A DNA stretch of 64,000 bases, taken from contig OY743174.1 of the NCBI GenBank assembly GCA_963555705.1, forward strand, positions 57,806,234 through 57,870,233, given 5' to 3'. Positions 1-10,773 of the stretch are shown piece by piece. The first letter of the stretch is position 1. Every line of letters starts with the position of its first letter. The notes beneath the pieces were generated by a model. It saw nothing but the letters and a program-made list of their open reading frames with translations. It was not told the DNA's origin and made no database searches. Made by a program: the position numbers and the translations under genes. This DNA comes from Ligustrum vulgare (lineage: Eukaryota; Streptophyta; Magnoliopsida; Lamiales; Oleaceae).

Positions 1-110
1 AGATAAACATTGAGAGAGATTTATGAATGATAAGCTACATAAATTCGCGGGAAATGAAGAAGTGAAGAGAGAGGGACTGTAAAAGATCGACGACGTTGAA
101 TTGAAATAAG

Positions 111-632
111 GGCGTGTTTGATTCAGACAAATTTGTCAAGGAAAGTGAAATTTTTTTTTTTCAGCTTTTCTATTTAACTCCGTTTGATTGTGAAGATTTT
201 CCGTAAAAAATATTTTCCTCTCCCCCCACTCACGCGCCCATTGTGCTCGTTTTGAAGGAAAAAAATTTCTTCCACTTTTGGCAATAAATTATTTTCCTTG
301 TTCCTCAGGAATATTTTTGTTTTACGTTTGATCATATTTGTTATTATTAATTAATTTATTTTTCTTCAAAAAATAGCATTATTATTATCAAGTACAAAAT
401 GTGTTAAAAAAGTAAAAAAAAAAAAAATTGATTAAAATAGCAAAATTTTACATTATTTACCATGAAAAATAATGTCAAACAAATAACAGAACTTAAAAAA
501 ATTTCACCTTTTCACATAGAAAATTAAATCAATCAAACACTCTGAAATGATTTTTCACGCAAATAATTTTCAAGCAAAATCTTTTTCTTAAATTTTGTTC
601 ACCTATTTTTCATCCTCGCAATCAAACGCAAC
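111..632. mobile_element. MITE-like inverted-repeat element
   Basis: An AT-rich non-coding segment of about 520 bp is bounded by imperfect inverted ends: GGCGTGTTTGATT on the left, and on the right the reverse complement of GTTGCGTTTGATT. A second internal pair (TTTGATTGTGAAGAT and its near-complement in AATCAAACACTC) strengthens the fold-back. No open frame is present. I saw no clear target duplication, so the superfamily is open; hAT or Mutator-like MITEs are possible. Confidence 0.4.
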
Positions 633-1299
633 TTACATTATTATTATTTTAGAATTTTGCTGACTGGTTTTCTGTATTGGATCGAACTCTTTTGCTAAAG
701 GAAGTCTATCGTGGGATCCGTTCGATAACACGGTTAAAACATATAAACAAAATAATTTTTAATACTACATTTTAATTATACGTATTTTTCAATCATATAT
801 TTTATTTCGAAAACAATAAAAATTCTATTTACAAACAAGAGAAGAGCTGCCGAAAAGACGCCATTGTTTCACATTCTATCATATATCGTTCTTCAAATTA
901 ATAAAAAATGTTTAGACGGTATTAATATAATAATTAGTTAATAACGTGTGCGTTGTACGTGACTTTGTAATATATTTGAATGTCTTGAATTGAATATTTT
1001 CTTAATACACATAAATTATTTTTAATATATTTTTTCTAAAAATTGTATAAATTAAAAGCACGTATTTACATGTTGATTATCTATTAGATTAATATTGAGA
1101 TAGTATTTTGGTCAAGACAACAACTGAAAAAGAGACCAAACTTGCTAATAAATTGAAGTTGATCGAGTTATTTTCACTAATTGAAGATGATTTTGTTTAA
1201 AGTTCGTTGGTGGTCAATATTTATCACTAACGTCTTTTCTTCATAAAACTGGACCATGAACGCGTAAATAAATGTGAAATTTATTTTTAATTATAAAAT
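633..1299. other. Non-coding AT-rich DNA
   Basis: No coding frame of useful length and no recognised repeat family is seen here. A short less AT-rich stretch near 661-730 could be an old gene remnant, but its translations match nothing I recognise. Confidence 0.5.
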
Positions 1300-1670
1300 G
1301 TTATAATTAAAATAAAATTAATTGAAGGATAAATAGGAAATTATAAATTATTTTCGAGAGTATTATGATCCAAAATATTTCTCCATTTAATTTATTTCAA
1401 AAGTAGTATAGATATAAATATAGATAAATGAGATTTGAAGAGACAATGACCATCATTAAATTAGAGTATAGATATAAATATAGATAAATGAAATTTGAAG
1501 AGACAACGACCATCATTAAATTTGAAAATATTACATTAATTATAATATATAATAATTAAAATAAAATTAATTGAAATGACAAATAAGAAATTGTAAATCA
1601 TTATTGAGGGTATTATCGTCCAGAAAAGTTTATTCATTTAATGGACTTTTAGAAGTAGTATAGATAGATA
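1300..1670. repeat. Nested tandem duplications
   Basis: A 60-bp unit beginning AGTATAGATATAAATATAG occurs twice back to back (1404-1463 and 1464-1523) with only a few differences. It lies inside a wider direct duplication: sequence from about 1300 (ATAATTAAAATAAAATTAATTG) reappears from about 1548 with roughly 248 bp spacing. It is non-coding and probably arose by slippage and unequal exchange. Confidence 0.7.
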
Positions 1671-2441
1671 TAGATATAGATATATTTATTTCTTATATCA
1701 TAGCGTGCATGGACGAATCCAGCACAAAAGTTCAGTTAGAGTGATCAAACGTTGACTTTGAAATGTTGAACGTTGATCGACGACCATCAATGACCACAAT
1801 AGTGATATAGAAATTAATCAATCAATATAGCTAAAACAATTATTCAATAAATCATAATTCACAAATTCAATATTTACTAAATCACAATAATCGCAGTTGA
1901 CCAATCTAAAAGCCAAAAACACACTAAAACGTTGATCACTGGTAATTGGTAAAGGTTGAAGGCTCAATACGTCACCTACTACAATTGCAAACCTTAAGAT
2001 GACGAAGAAAATCAAGATTAGAACACTGAAACTTATTTATTTACAAAAAGTGCAAGTTACAAAATATAAAAATTACAAATTGTTTATCAATAAATTAATT
2101 AAACATTCTAAAAATCATAATGCAAACCAATGTCATTTAATTTATTATGGGAATTATATATCAAACTATAATTCATTCTGAAAATCAATTAAGCATTCAA
2201 AAAATCGTAAATCATATACCAAATCATTTAATTCATCCTCGAAATTATATATCACAATCAAAGTATCAAACTATAATTCATTCTGAAAATTATATACCAA
2301 AATCAATGTTTGATTTGAGGTATTTTTTATTTACTCACACAATCATGTATTACACACCATTATTATACTATCAAAAAAAATTATTTAATTAGATGAAATA
2401 AATAATACAACAAACTAGGAAGCAAAGAACAAATATATATA
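1671..2441. other. Non-coding AT-rich DNA
   Basis: No recognisable gene. Around 2160-2300 a phrase related to TCAAACTATAATTCATTCTGAAAAT recurs, giving a weak short direct repeat. The open frames here are low-complexity and have no family signature. Confidence 0.5.
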
Positions 2442-2801
2442 TCTATATTATATAAAAACAAAGTAGTCGTCACCAAAAATACGCACACACTTTCTCGCCT
2501 AAAATTACTTACTAAATTTGGAAAGTTCTTTCAAAAAAAAAAGACTCCAAAGTGTAATAATTGCAAATTTGAATTACACTTTTGTGGTATTTAATTTTTT
2601 TTTTTTAAAAAAGAATATGATATTTTCGAGGTAAAAATTAGTGGTTGAAAAATTGAGAGAGTAGTTTAAAAATGTATTGTTTAAAAATATTTTGTCAACA
2701 CAAAGATGCTTCGTTCCAATTCAAAAAATGACAATTTGAAATTATTTTTTTATTTTTCTTGAAAAAAAAAACAAATGTATTTTTAATTGTTAAACAGAGA
2801 T

Positions 2802-2835
<34 letters not shown>
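2802..2835. repeat. Poly(T) tract
   Basis: A pure T run of more than 30 bases inside the Helitron. It is a simple repeat with no other sign of function. Confidence 0.8.
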
Positions 2836-2836
<1 letters not shown>

Positions 2837-3672
2837 TGAAAAAGGTGGAAAATTTACATCAAAGGCATTATACATCTAATTTAAAAAATAAATAGATAAT
2901 TTTCGATTTTTATAAAAAAGTATTCAAAATCCGTAATTTAGAAATTTTGTTAAATTTATAAAAAAAAAAAATTATTCTAAAATATTCTACTTAATCATAG
3001 TGCAACTAATTTGGTAAAGTAATATTAAATTATTTCCAGAAATATATAAAATTATATTATAAAATGTGTTGAAAATCATTTAAATGACCCGAAAATATTT
3101 TAGTTTAAAGAACAAAAAATGTTTTAATTTAAATAACTTAATAACATTCTTTATATTGCGTATTTTTTATAAGTTTCCAATTAGATTATATATATATTTA
3201 AAAAAAAAACTAAATGAGTAATCCAGAATTTTTCTTCCAAATCAAATAATATCATACTTGATTGATTATAATTTTCTTTCAGATTTAATAATTTCATACT
3301 TGATTGAATATTTTATATATATTTTTGTGAAATACAGTGTTCATCTATATTATTCTTAATTTTTTTTTTTTTTTTGTGCAATAACAATGTTTTAATTTGA
3401 AAAACACTATTAAAAATTCTATAAAATTATATCTAAGCAATACATTAAAAAATAAACTTCATCAAAAGTTAAAATATATTTTGTTCAGAATCAAATTAAC
3501 TTTTTTTTTTTTTTTTTTTAAATTTACTTTGATTGCGTCATATACAATGACAATTAACAAGAAGTTTAATACAAGATACACAAGTGAGAACAAACTATAA
3601 ACACTTTGTCCGTAAAAGTCACAAAGATCAAATGTAAAAGTTTATTATATATTTTTACTTTTCCTTAATATC

Positions 3673-4653
3673 TGATGAGATCCCGGTCGGGGAATCTCGT
3701 CGAACACGCGGAATAACGACAATTAAAACCTATGAAAGATCTAAATCAGAACTGACACAAGACAAACAACGAAAATAAGGATAGAACGACGGTAAAACCT
3801 TGACCCGACAGTCACGACGCAATTTATGGCGATGCGGATTGAAGAACCAAGATTGGTGAACGCCACAAGGACTTGTCAATTTCCTTGATAAGTTTCGAAT
3901 TCGGAAACGCCACAAATATTCTTGCGAATATTTGATAAGTTTGCTGGAAGAACGCCACAAAGATCGGATCTTTGATAAGTTCAAGAAAAAAGGACTAAAC
4001 TCAACCTCTCAATTTTGGAGAATCCTCTCACAAATTTTACTAATCAAACTCAACTTAACTGTCTTTACAATGAATTGAAAAAGTGTATAAATAAGCAAAA
4101 TAACCTAGCATCTAATTTACTCAAAATAGAATTCTAATTAGACTAAAATTCTAAAATAGGAAAATAACCAAAAACTAAAAAGGAAATAAAATAATTATAA
4201 AATTCCGGAAAATCTGGCGTTGCTTGTTTACGGCCGTGACGAAATCTCTTACGGCCGTAAAGGCCTTTCTGATTAAATTTATGTTATTATTTACGGCTGT
4301 GACACAATGCTTACGGCCGTGAAATTCCTTCAGTTTGCATGTTACGGCCGTAACTTCCAGGCTTACGGCCGTAAGCCTCGTTCTGCCAAAATTCATCATT
4401 TTTCCTCATTAATTGATTACGGCCGTGATTGTTAGATTTACGGCCGTGAATATAGGGGTTACGGCCGTGAAGGTCTTCTTTTACGGCCGTAATGGATTTT
4501 CTGCATAAATAATTTCTTTTACTCGATTCGGCTCGATCCGTCCCTCTTCTCGGCTCGACCCCAACACGGAACTTACTCCGTTTTGCACGTAGATCACTAT
4601 CATATTGCCGATAGCTCGACTTCGCCCTTCGATGCCTGGTCCGGATCACATCA
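3673..4653 (-). repeat. 3' LTR of gag-only element
   Basis: This is the partner of the LTR at 7061-8041 and has the same length. On the minus strand the purine tract AAGAGAGGGAGTA (complement of 4654-4666) lies directly upstream. The gag-protease frame reads through the LTR start and ends inside the LTR at 4311. Confidence 0.93.
4228..4492. repeat. Cluster of ten TTACGGCCGT palindromic motifs
   Basis: TTACGGCCGT or a one-base variant starts at 4228, 4249, 4291, 4311, 4342, 4363, 4417, 4438, 4459 and 4481. Its core, ACGGCCGT, is a perfect palindrome with two CpG sites. The spacing is often 20-31 bp. The same cluster lies in the other LTR near 7616-7880. It is GC-rich in otherwise AT-rich surroundings, which suggests repeated binding sites in the LTR promoter region, but no function is shown. 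Confidence 0.85.
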
Positions 4654-6719
4654 TACTCCCTCTCTTGAAAAGGATTCGACCTCGAATCCATTTTTTGTAT
4701 GCTTTTCAAGCTCCTCCTGCTTTCCTGGGCTCGATGATCATTTTTAAGTTTCGTGCAGTCCTTTAGACTCTTGGGCTGCTTATTCTGGCCAATAAATTTC
4801 TGCCCCGTCTTAAATCCATGGCTTGATTTATGTCCCTGCAAAACAGATTTTAAAGAACTGGGGAGGGAATTGTTAGCTCGGTTAAGTGCAAGGTGTGGAT
4901 CCCCGTACACCAACCTATGTGCAAATAAACTCAATTTGGGGGTGGACTCTCTTTTCTTTTTGCACTCATTCTCTCCTTTTTCTGAGGTCGTGGCCTCAAC
5001 TCTCTTGTTTTCAACTTTCACACCCTCTCCTTTTTCTGAGGTCGTGGCCTCAACACTCTTATTTCTTTTTTCAAACTCACTTTTGATTTTCAATTGATCA
5101 TTTTGAGCTTCTTTTGGAGATAACGGCACAAGTGTAAATTTATTCCCACCCTTCACAAATGAATATTGATTCTTAAACTCATCATGCACTACCCTCCTGT
5201 CATGTTGCCAGGGTCGCCCCAACAATATATGACCAACATGCATAGGTACCACGTCACAGACCACCTCATCCTTATAACCCCTGATGGCAAAATTGACCTT
5301 AGCCTGCTTATTTACCTTAATTTCCCCTGACTCGGTCAACCATTGCAATTTATAAGGGTTTGGATGTTTCATCAAGCTTAAGCCCAATTTATTAATCAAC
5401 ATTGTACTAACCACATTAGTACAACTTCCCCCGTCAATCATCATACCACAAGCCTTTTTGCCCACCAAGCACCTAGTATGAAAAAGATTATCCCTTTGCT
5501 CACCAATTTCATCCACCCTAGCCCTAGCACTAAGGACACGCCGATTAACAAGTGATTCTTTTTCAGGATAGGTCAATCCTTCCTCATCACTACTACTAGC
5601 TCCAGCTTCCACTAACTTAAGCATTCCCTTAAATTCATCCTCGGAACTAATTTCACCATTATCACGCAAGATCATTAGCTTCCTATTTGGACACTGGGAT
5701 GCTATATGACCCATACCCAAGCACTTAAAACACTTAATATTTCTATCCTGAATAGTTTGAGAATCAGAAATATCTTTACCTTTCGTTGTAGGCTCCTCCT
5801 TCCCTTTCAGGTTATGTTCAACGTTGGATTCCTGCTTAGGTTGTGATGTAGGATAAGATGGTGAGTGTCTTGCTGCCCCCTTTCGCCTTAGCTGTCTTTC
5901 CACCTTCATGGCCATATGCACCATATCTTCCAGCTCCACATAATGTTGCAGCTCAATGACATTGGCAATATCTCTATTCAGCCCACTCAGAAACCTAGCC
6001 ATCGTAGCTTCCCGATCCTCCACCACGTTGGCCCGAATCATCGCCACCTCCATATCCTTATGATAATCTTCTACACTCCTCGACCCTCGAGTCATACCCT
6101 GCAGCCTCTGATAAATATCCATATAATAATGAGTCGGCACAAACCGCTTCCTCATTATGGTTTTTAATTCACCCCAAGTTTCCACTGGCTCCTCAAGGTT
6201 CCTCCTCCTACCCGTCACTAATTGATCCCACCAAATATTTGCGTAATCGGTGAATTCAATCACGGCTAATTTAACCTTCTTCTTTTTCGAATAATTATTA
6301 CAATCAAAAAGCCGTTCGACCTTTGTCTCTCAATCCAAGTACGCCTCCGGATCACTCCTACCCTGGAACGATGGTAATTTCACTTTAATTTTTTCAAGGT
6401 CGTCATCAACAACATCTCTACCCCCACGATGCCTCCTAGCATCACGATGCTCCCTATCATGCCTCCGCTCATACCTATCTCCTCTATCTCTCCTTCGCAT
6501 ACTACCTAAAGATATACTGCCACTTTCACTGCCCATGTCTTCATTATCCAATCCAACCTCATGTCTATTACCTCTCATAACCCGAGAACCATCATGAGAT
6601 TGATCACGAGGTCTTTGTTCACGTTCTGCACCTCGATTCTCCATCTGTATCATAAATCTCTCAAATTGTGCTCTCATTGCTGCAATATCACCATTACCCT
6701 GTTCATCCTTTCTATTCAC
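4311..6719 (-). pseudogene. Ty3/gypsy-type Gag-protease, one in-frame stop
   Basis: The frame encodes the structural Gag and aspartic protease of the surrounding element. From the N-terminus there is a charged, arginine-rich region; the phrase KLPSFQGRSDPEAYLD that opens the retrotransposon Gag domain; the Gag core (IWWDQL, MRKRFVP, LQGMTRGSRSVEDYHKDM); a CCHC zinc knuckle, CFKCLGMGHIASQCP; and a protease with the active-site phrase MIDGGSCTNV and the flap-end phrase HILLGRPWQ. A TGA at 6330-6332 interrupts Gag where a tryptophan is expected, and the frame stays open on both sides. The N-terminus is uncertain: no clear ATG was found, and position 6719 is a GTG inside a longer open frame. The last ~110 residues read into the LTR and are probably not meaningful. 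No polymerase domains follow. Confidence 0.9.
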
Positions 6720-7046
6720 ACCCCTAGGCTGTTTCCTATCTCCAACAGAAGATGAAGATGTGGAAACCTCTCTATCAAATATTTTTAAGACACGAACGAG
6801 GAAATTCGGAATATTTGGGAAATATCTGGAATTTTCGGAATTTGTTTTTATAATCTGCCAGAGAATTTGACTACGAGTATGGTAGAAAAAACGGAACTGA
6901 ATTTGGACAAAAAACGAAGAAGAAAAACACTTTTGAATTTTTGGGACTGACTCTTATGGATCAAACTAAAAAAAATTATGACTGGCACGAAGAACACGAA
7001 AAAAATCAAGAAAATCAAGAAACGCAAGAATCTGAAATAGATCCAA

Positions 7047-7058
7047 GCTCTGATACCA
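7047..7058 (-). other. Primer binding site, tRNA-iMet type
   Basis: The minus strand reads TGGTATCAGAGC two bases after the 5' LTR ends. This is the standard plant primer site complementary to the 3' end of initiator methionine tRNA, and it fixes the element's polarity. Confidence 0.92.
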
Positions 7059-7060
7059 GA

Positions 7061-8041
7061 TGATGGGATCCCGATCGGGGAATCTCGTCGAACGCGCAGA
7101 ATAACGACAATTAAAACCTAGAAAAGATCTAAATCAGAACTGACACAAGACAAACAACGAAAATAAGGATAGAACGACGGTAAAACCTTGACCCGACAGT
7201 CACGACGCAATTTATGGCGATGCGGATTGAAGAACCAAGATTGGTGAACGCCACAAGGACTTGTCAATTTCCTTGATAAGTTTCGAATTCGGAAACGCCA
7301 CAAATATTCTTGCGAATATTTGATAAGTTTGCTGGAAGAACGCCACAAAGATCGGATCTTTGATAAGTTCAAGAAAAAGGGAATAAACTCAACCTCTCAA
7401 TTTTGGAGAATCCTCTCACAAATTTTATTAATCAAACTCAACTTAACTGTCTTTACAATGAATTGAAAAAGTGTATAAATAAGCAAAATAACCTAGCATC
7501 TAATTTACTCAAAATAGAATTCTAATTAGACTAAAATTCTAAAATAGGAAAATAACCAAAAACTAAAAAGGAAATAAAATAATTATAAAATTCCGAAAAA
7601 TCTGGCGCTGCTTGTTTACGGCCGTGACGAAATCCCTTACGGCCGTAAAGGCCTTTCTGATTAAATTTATGTTATTCTTTACGGCTGTGACACAATGCTT
7701 ACGGCCGTGAAATTCCTTCAGTTTGCATGTTACGGCCGTAACTTCCAGGCTTACGGCCATAAGCCTCGTTCTGCCAAAATTCATCATTTTTCCTCATTAA
7801 TTGATTACGGCCGTGATTGTTAGATTTACGGTCGTGAATATAGGGGTTACGGCCGTGAAGGTCTTCTTTTACGGCCGTAATGGATTTTCTGCATAAATAA
7901 TTTCTTTTACTCGATTCGGCTCGATCCGTTCCTCTTCTCGGCTCGACCCCAACACGGAACTTACTCCGTTTTGCACGTAGATCACTATCATATTGCCGAT
8001 GACTCGACTTCGCCCTTCGATGCCTGGTCCGGATCACATCA
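7061..8041 (-). repeat. 5' LTR of gag-only element
   Basis: This 981-bp LTR begins TGATGTGATCCGG and ends CCCATCA on the minus strand. It contains the TTACGGCCGT motif cluster also present in the other LTR, some copies altered by point changes. The open frames inside it are shadows of repetitive sequence. Confidence 0.93.
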
Positions 8042-8685
8042 ATATCTCATTCATTTTAAAATATATCATTTAAATTATATAATACTCAGTGTTCAGAAAA
8101 GTTAAAACAGGTTCGATCCAAAGAATACAACATATCAAGGATCGAAAGTTGAATCAGGTCGAACTGGGGTTGAGCCGATTTTAATTAAAAAATTAATAAT
8201 TGTTTCAAACATAACAAAATTTTCTAAAAAAATTATTTTAGAAATAAAGCAACATTTAATCATTTGGAGATAAAATTAAATACTCTGTGTGTGTGTGTGT
8301 GAGAGAGATTGTTAATTTTATTTATTATATTATATTTCAAAATAAAATAATTTAACATATAAAAAAATAAGTTAAAAATAACTTATTTAGAAGAAAAAAG
8401 TCAAACAAACAAACAAACAATAAATAAAAATAATTTTTAAAAGAAAAAAAAAGAATTACATAAAGATCAAGATTTCCTAATTTTGATTAGTTTTGTAGAT
8501 GTTGCATTTCCTATTTTGATTAGTTTTATATTTTAAAGTTTTGAATTCGATAATATTTTGTATTAAAATGTTATTGTATTATATTTTTATTTGATAAGAT
8601 TGTATAATTAACATATTTTCATAAATTTTGATTGAAATCACTATTAAAAACATATTTTCGTACATCGCACGGATGAAAATACTAG

Positions 8686-9101
8686 CAATATCATAAGATC
8701 CAAATAATATCATAAATCATAAGCCCAAACTAATACTTAAAAACAAAAGCCCAAATCACTACTTAAAAGAAGGCCCAAATCAAGGACCTTCTTCTTCCCA
8801 GACCTAAAAACAATGAATGACGCCATTTTTCATCTTCATTATAGTTTTCTTATCTTCAACAATGGTGGCTTCGAAGTTCCAACCAATCATCTCGTATATC
8901 TTCCAATTGATTCTCAATTCTCACTTTCCTAAAAAAAAAATAATAATAATAATAATAATAATAATAATTAATTAAATAAATAAAATTAAAAGAAAAATAG
9001 ATCGATCGGGGATCGAGCTAGCGCGGCTGTGCTAGCTTAACACCGACTGGATCTGTCCCTGATCACGTGACAATTTGAAAGTGAAAATCGTAAAATCTTT
9101 A
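8686..9101. other. Intergenic DNA with TAA microsatellite
   Basis: No gene is recognised. The stretch holds a (TAA)n repeat near 8940-8968 and a short less AT-rich patch at 9000-9070 containing GCTAGCGCGGCTGTGCTAGC, a local inverted repeat. Confidence 0.5.
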
Positions 9102-9103
9102 TA

Positions 9104-9393
9104 CTTCATCCGTCCCAAAAAGATAGTTCTATGGTTATTTTCACACGTATTAAGAAATGGTAGTTAATATAGTTGATGTATTAAATTTTATCGAAGTTTT
9201 CCATTTATACCCTTAATCCATTATTTATTGTTTTAAGTGGATCCACTTCGTTTTCTAAAAAAAATTTAAAAATACAATATCTAAGTAGTTGGTGTGCATT
9301 GTACCAAGATACATTAAATAAGGGTATATGTGAAAATGAAAAATTTAATACATACTCAATATGGAAAAAAGACTCTTTTTGGGACGGAGGAAG
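9104..9393. mobile_element. Stowaway MITE (Tc1/mariner)
   Basis: A 290-bp element is flanked by the TA dinucleotide (9102-9103 and 9394-9395). The left end is CTTCATCCGTCCCAAAAAG; the complement of the right end is CTTCCTCCGTCCCAAAAAG. These match the Stowaway CTCCCTCCGTCCC terminus. It is non-coding and would be mobilised by a mariner-like transposase. Confidence 0.93.
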
Positions 9394-9395
9394 TA

Positions 9396-10773
9396 ATATA
9401 TAATGGTTGGGTAGTTTCTAAAAACAATTTTCCACCCATTTTTTTGTTTCTATAAATAATAAGTTCTCATAAAATCAAACAGTGTGAATGCAAAGTGGAT
9501 TTGTGTGAATACAAAATGGATGTATGTCAAATGTGAATGCAAAATCTGAATAAATGTGAACGTATTTATTGCATATATATATAATCTATTTTTATTTTAT
9601 TACTAACACTAATATTGAATGAGTTCAATTATATTTTTAGTTATCAGTATTAAAATTATGATTTAATTATTTTTTATTCATTTATTGTTCTTAATATTAT
9701 AAATTCTATATGTAGTCATCAATATAAAATTTGTGTTTTAATTACTAACGGTCAAATCATTTGTTATCTTTAATATTAAAAATCATATTTTCTAAAATCA
9801 CATCAAAGATTAAATGTAAAAGTCTTATTTTATACATTTTAATTTTTCCACATATCACACTATTTCAAAATTGTTTTATTTAAGTAATGATATTTATAAT
9901 TTCGTAACTAAATTTAATTTGATCATAAATAATTAATTTCAATTCGAATTGACACACATATTACTCATTTTGTTCATTTATTAATTTATTTACTCATTTT
10001 GTTTATTTATTTAATTAATTAATTAGTTTTATTTATTTATTCATTTTGTTCATTTATTTATGTTTAATAATATATGCTTAAATAATAGAACTATGCAAAA
10101 TACATATTACTAACTTTAAAAATTAGTTTAACTAATTTTTATCAAAATAAAAATAAAGGCATGTTACCAAACTCAAAATATTTCAAAATATGGTATGATG
10201 AAATACATTTATTTAAAACATATAAAAATAGTTTTTTTGGGTAATATAACACTTTGACTGCTCGGTGGAAAATGAAAATTCACGTTGTATTGGAAATTAT
10301 TGAATAAGTTTTAAATATTTTGATAATTCGTATCTATAAGTTTTTAATTTTTTAAAATTCTTTCATTGTAGTGGTTTCCCGTTGTATACCGGTTTATATG
10401 GAATTTAACTATTTGATTTTGATCTTTTTCTTTTTCTTTTCGTTTTTATTTGAAATTCTGAGAGTATATCACAGACGTATCTTTTTTTTTTTTTTTTTAC
10501 TTATTACAAATTATATTTAAATATAATTTTTTTTTTTCCATTTTAAGTTTTAAATCAATTCAAATTACAATATTTAAATAAATTTCTGGAACGATAAACA
10601 TACGAACAGTTAAAAAAAAAATTAAAATTAAGGTATGTGTAATGTACCCTTTTTGTAATTAATTGTCTTTATTCGTTTCTCATTTTTAATTAAATATTTA
10701 TTTCATATATTAAGGTATAAATTTAATATATGTGAGTAATAAATGACTGTGCATCGTACGGGTGTAACACTAG
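9396..10773 (+). mobile_element. Helitron remnant with intact 3' end
   Basis: The right part ends GTGCATCGTACGGG, a short spacer, then CTAG at 10770-10773 followed by T, a normal Helitron 3' end. Internal phrases (GTATATCACAGAC, CTTATTACAAATTATATTTA) match the array at 22029-25466, so it is the same family. The 5' end was not found, and 9396 is only the nearest possible limit. Confidence 0.6.

Larger units (their letters stand above)
3673..8041 (-). mobile_element. Gag-protease-only LTR retrotransposon (TR-GAG-like)
   Basis: A complete element of 4369 bp has two 981-bp LTRs and a perfect 5-bp target duplication, ATATC (3668-3672 and 8042-8046). Read on the minus strand it has an LTR, a tRNA-iMet primer site, a leader of about 330 bp, one gag-protease frame, a purine tract and the second LTR. 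There is no reverse transcriptase, RNase H or integrase. Internal length and gene content fit the non-autonomous TR-GAG class described in plants. By eye about 18 differences, mostly transitions, separate the LTRs (near 2%), so the insertion is fairly young. The gag-protease type is Ty3/gypsy-like; I do not assign a clade. Confidence 0.93.
2442..8685 (+). mobile_element. Non-autonomous Helitron, split by an LTR element
   Basis: The left end reads A then TCTATATTATATAAAAAC, a typical Helitron 5' TC start. The right end has a short GC-rich stem, CGTACATCGCACGG, followed about 10 nt later by CTAG (8682-8685). The Helitron itself is about 1.87 kb of AT-rich non-coding DNA; the rest is the retrotransposon at 3673-8041. 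An uninterrupted relative lies in reverse orientation at 53224-55257 and shares both ends and the interior. It encodes no Rep/helicase, so it would need enzymes supplied by another element. Confidence 0.8.

Noticed and set aside
3730..3984. 84-codon minus frame, repeated at 7118-7372
   Set aside because: The same frame occurs in both LTRs because the LTRs are copies; there is no domain and the frame is not tied to the gag gene.
4175..4399. 74-codon minus frame, repeated at 7563-7787
   Set aside because: It lies in the LTRs and merely translates the TTACGGCCGT motif array; it has no independent coding signal.
4753..5097. 114-codon plus frame and others opposite gag-protease
   Set aside because: They are antisense to the well-supported Gag-protease frame and show no family features.
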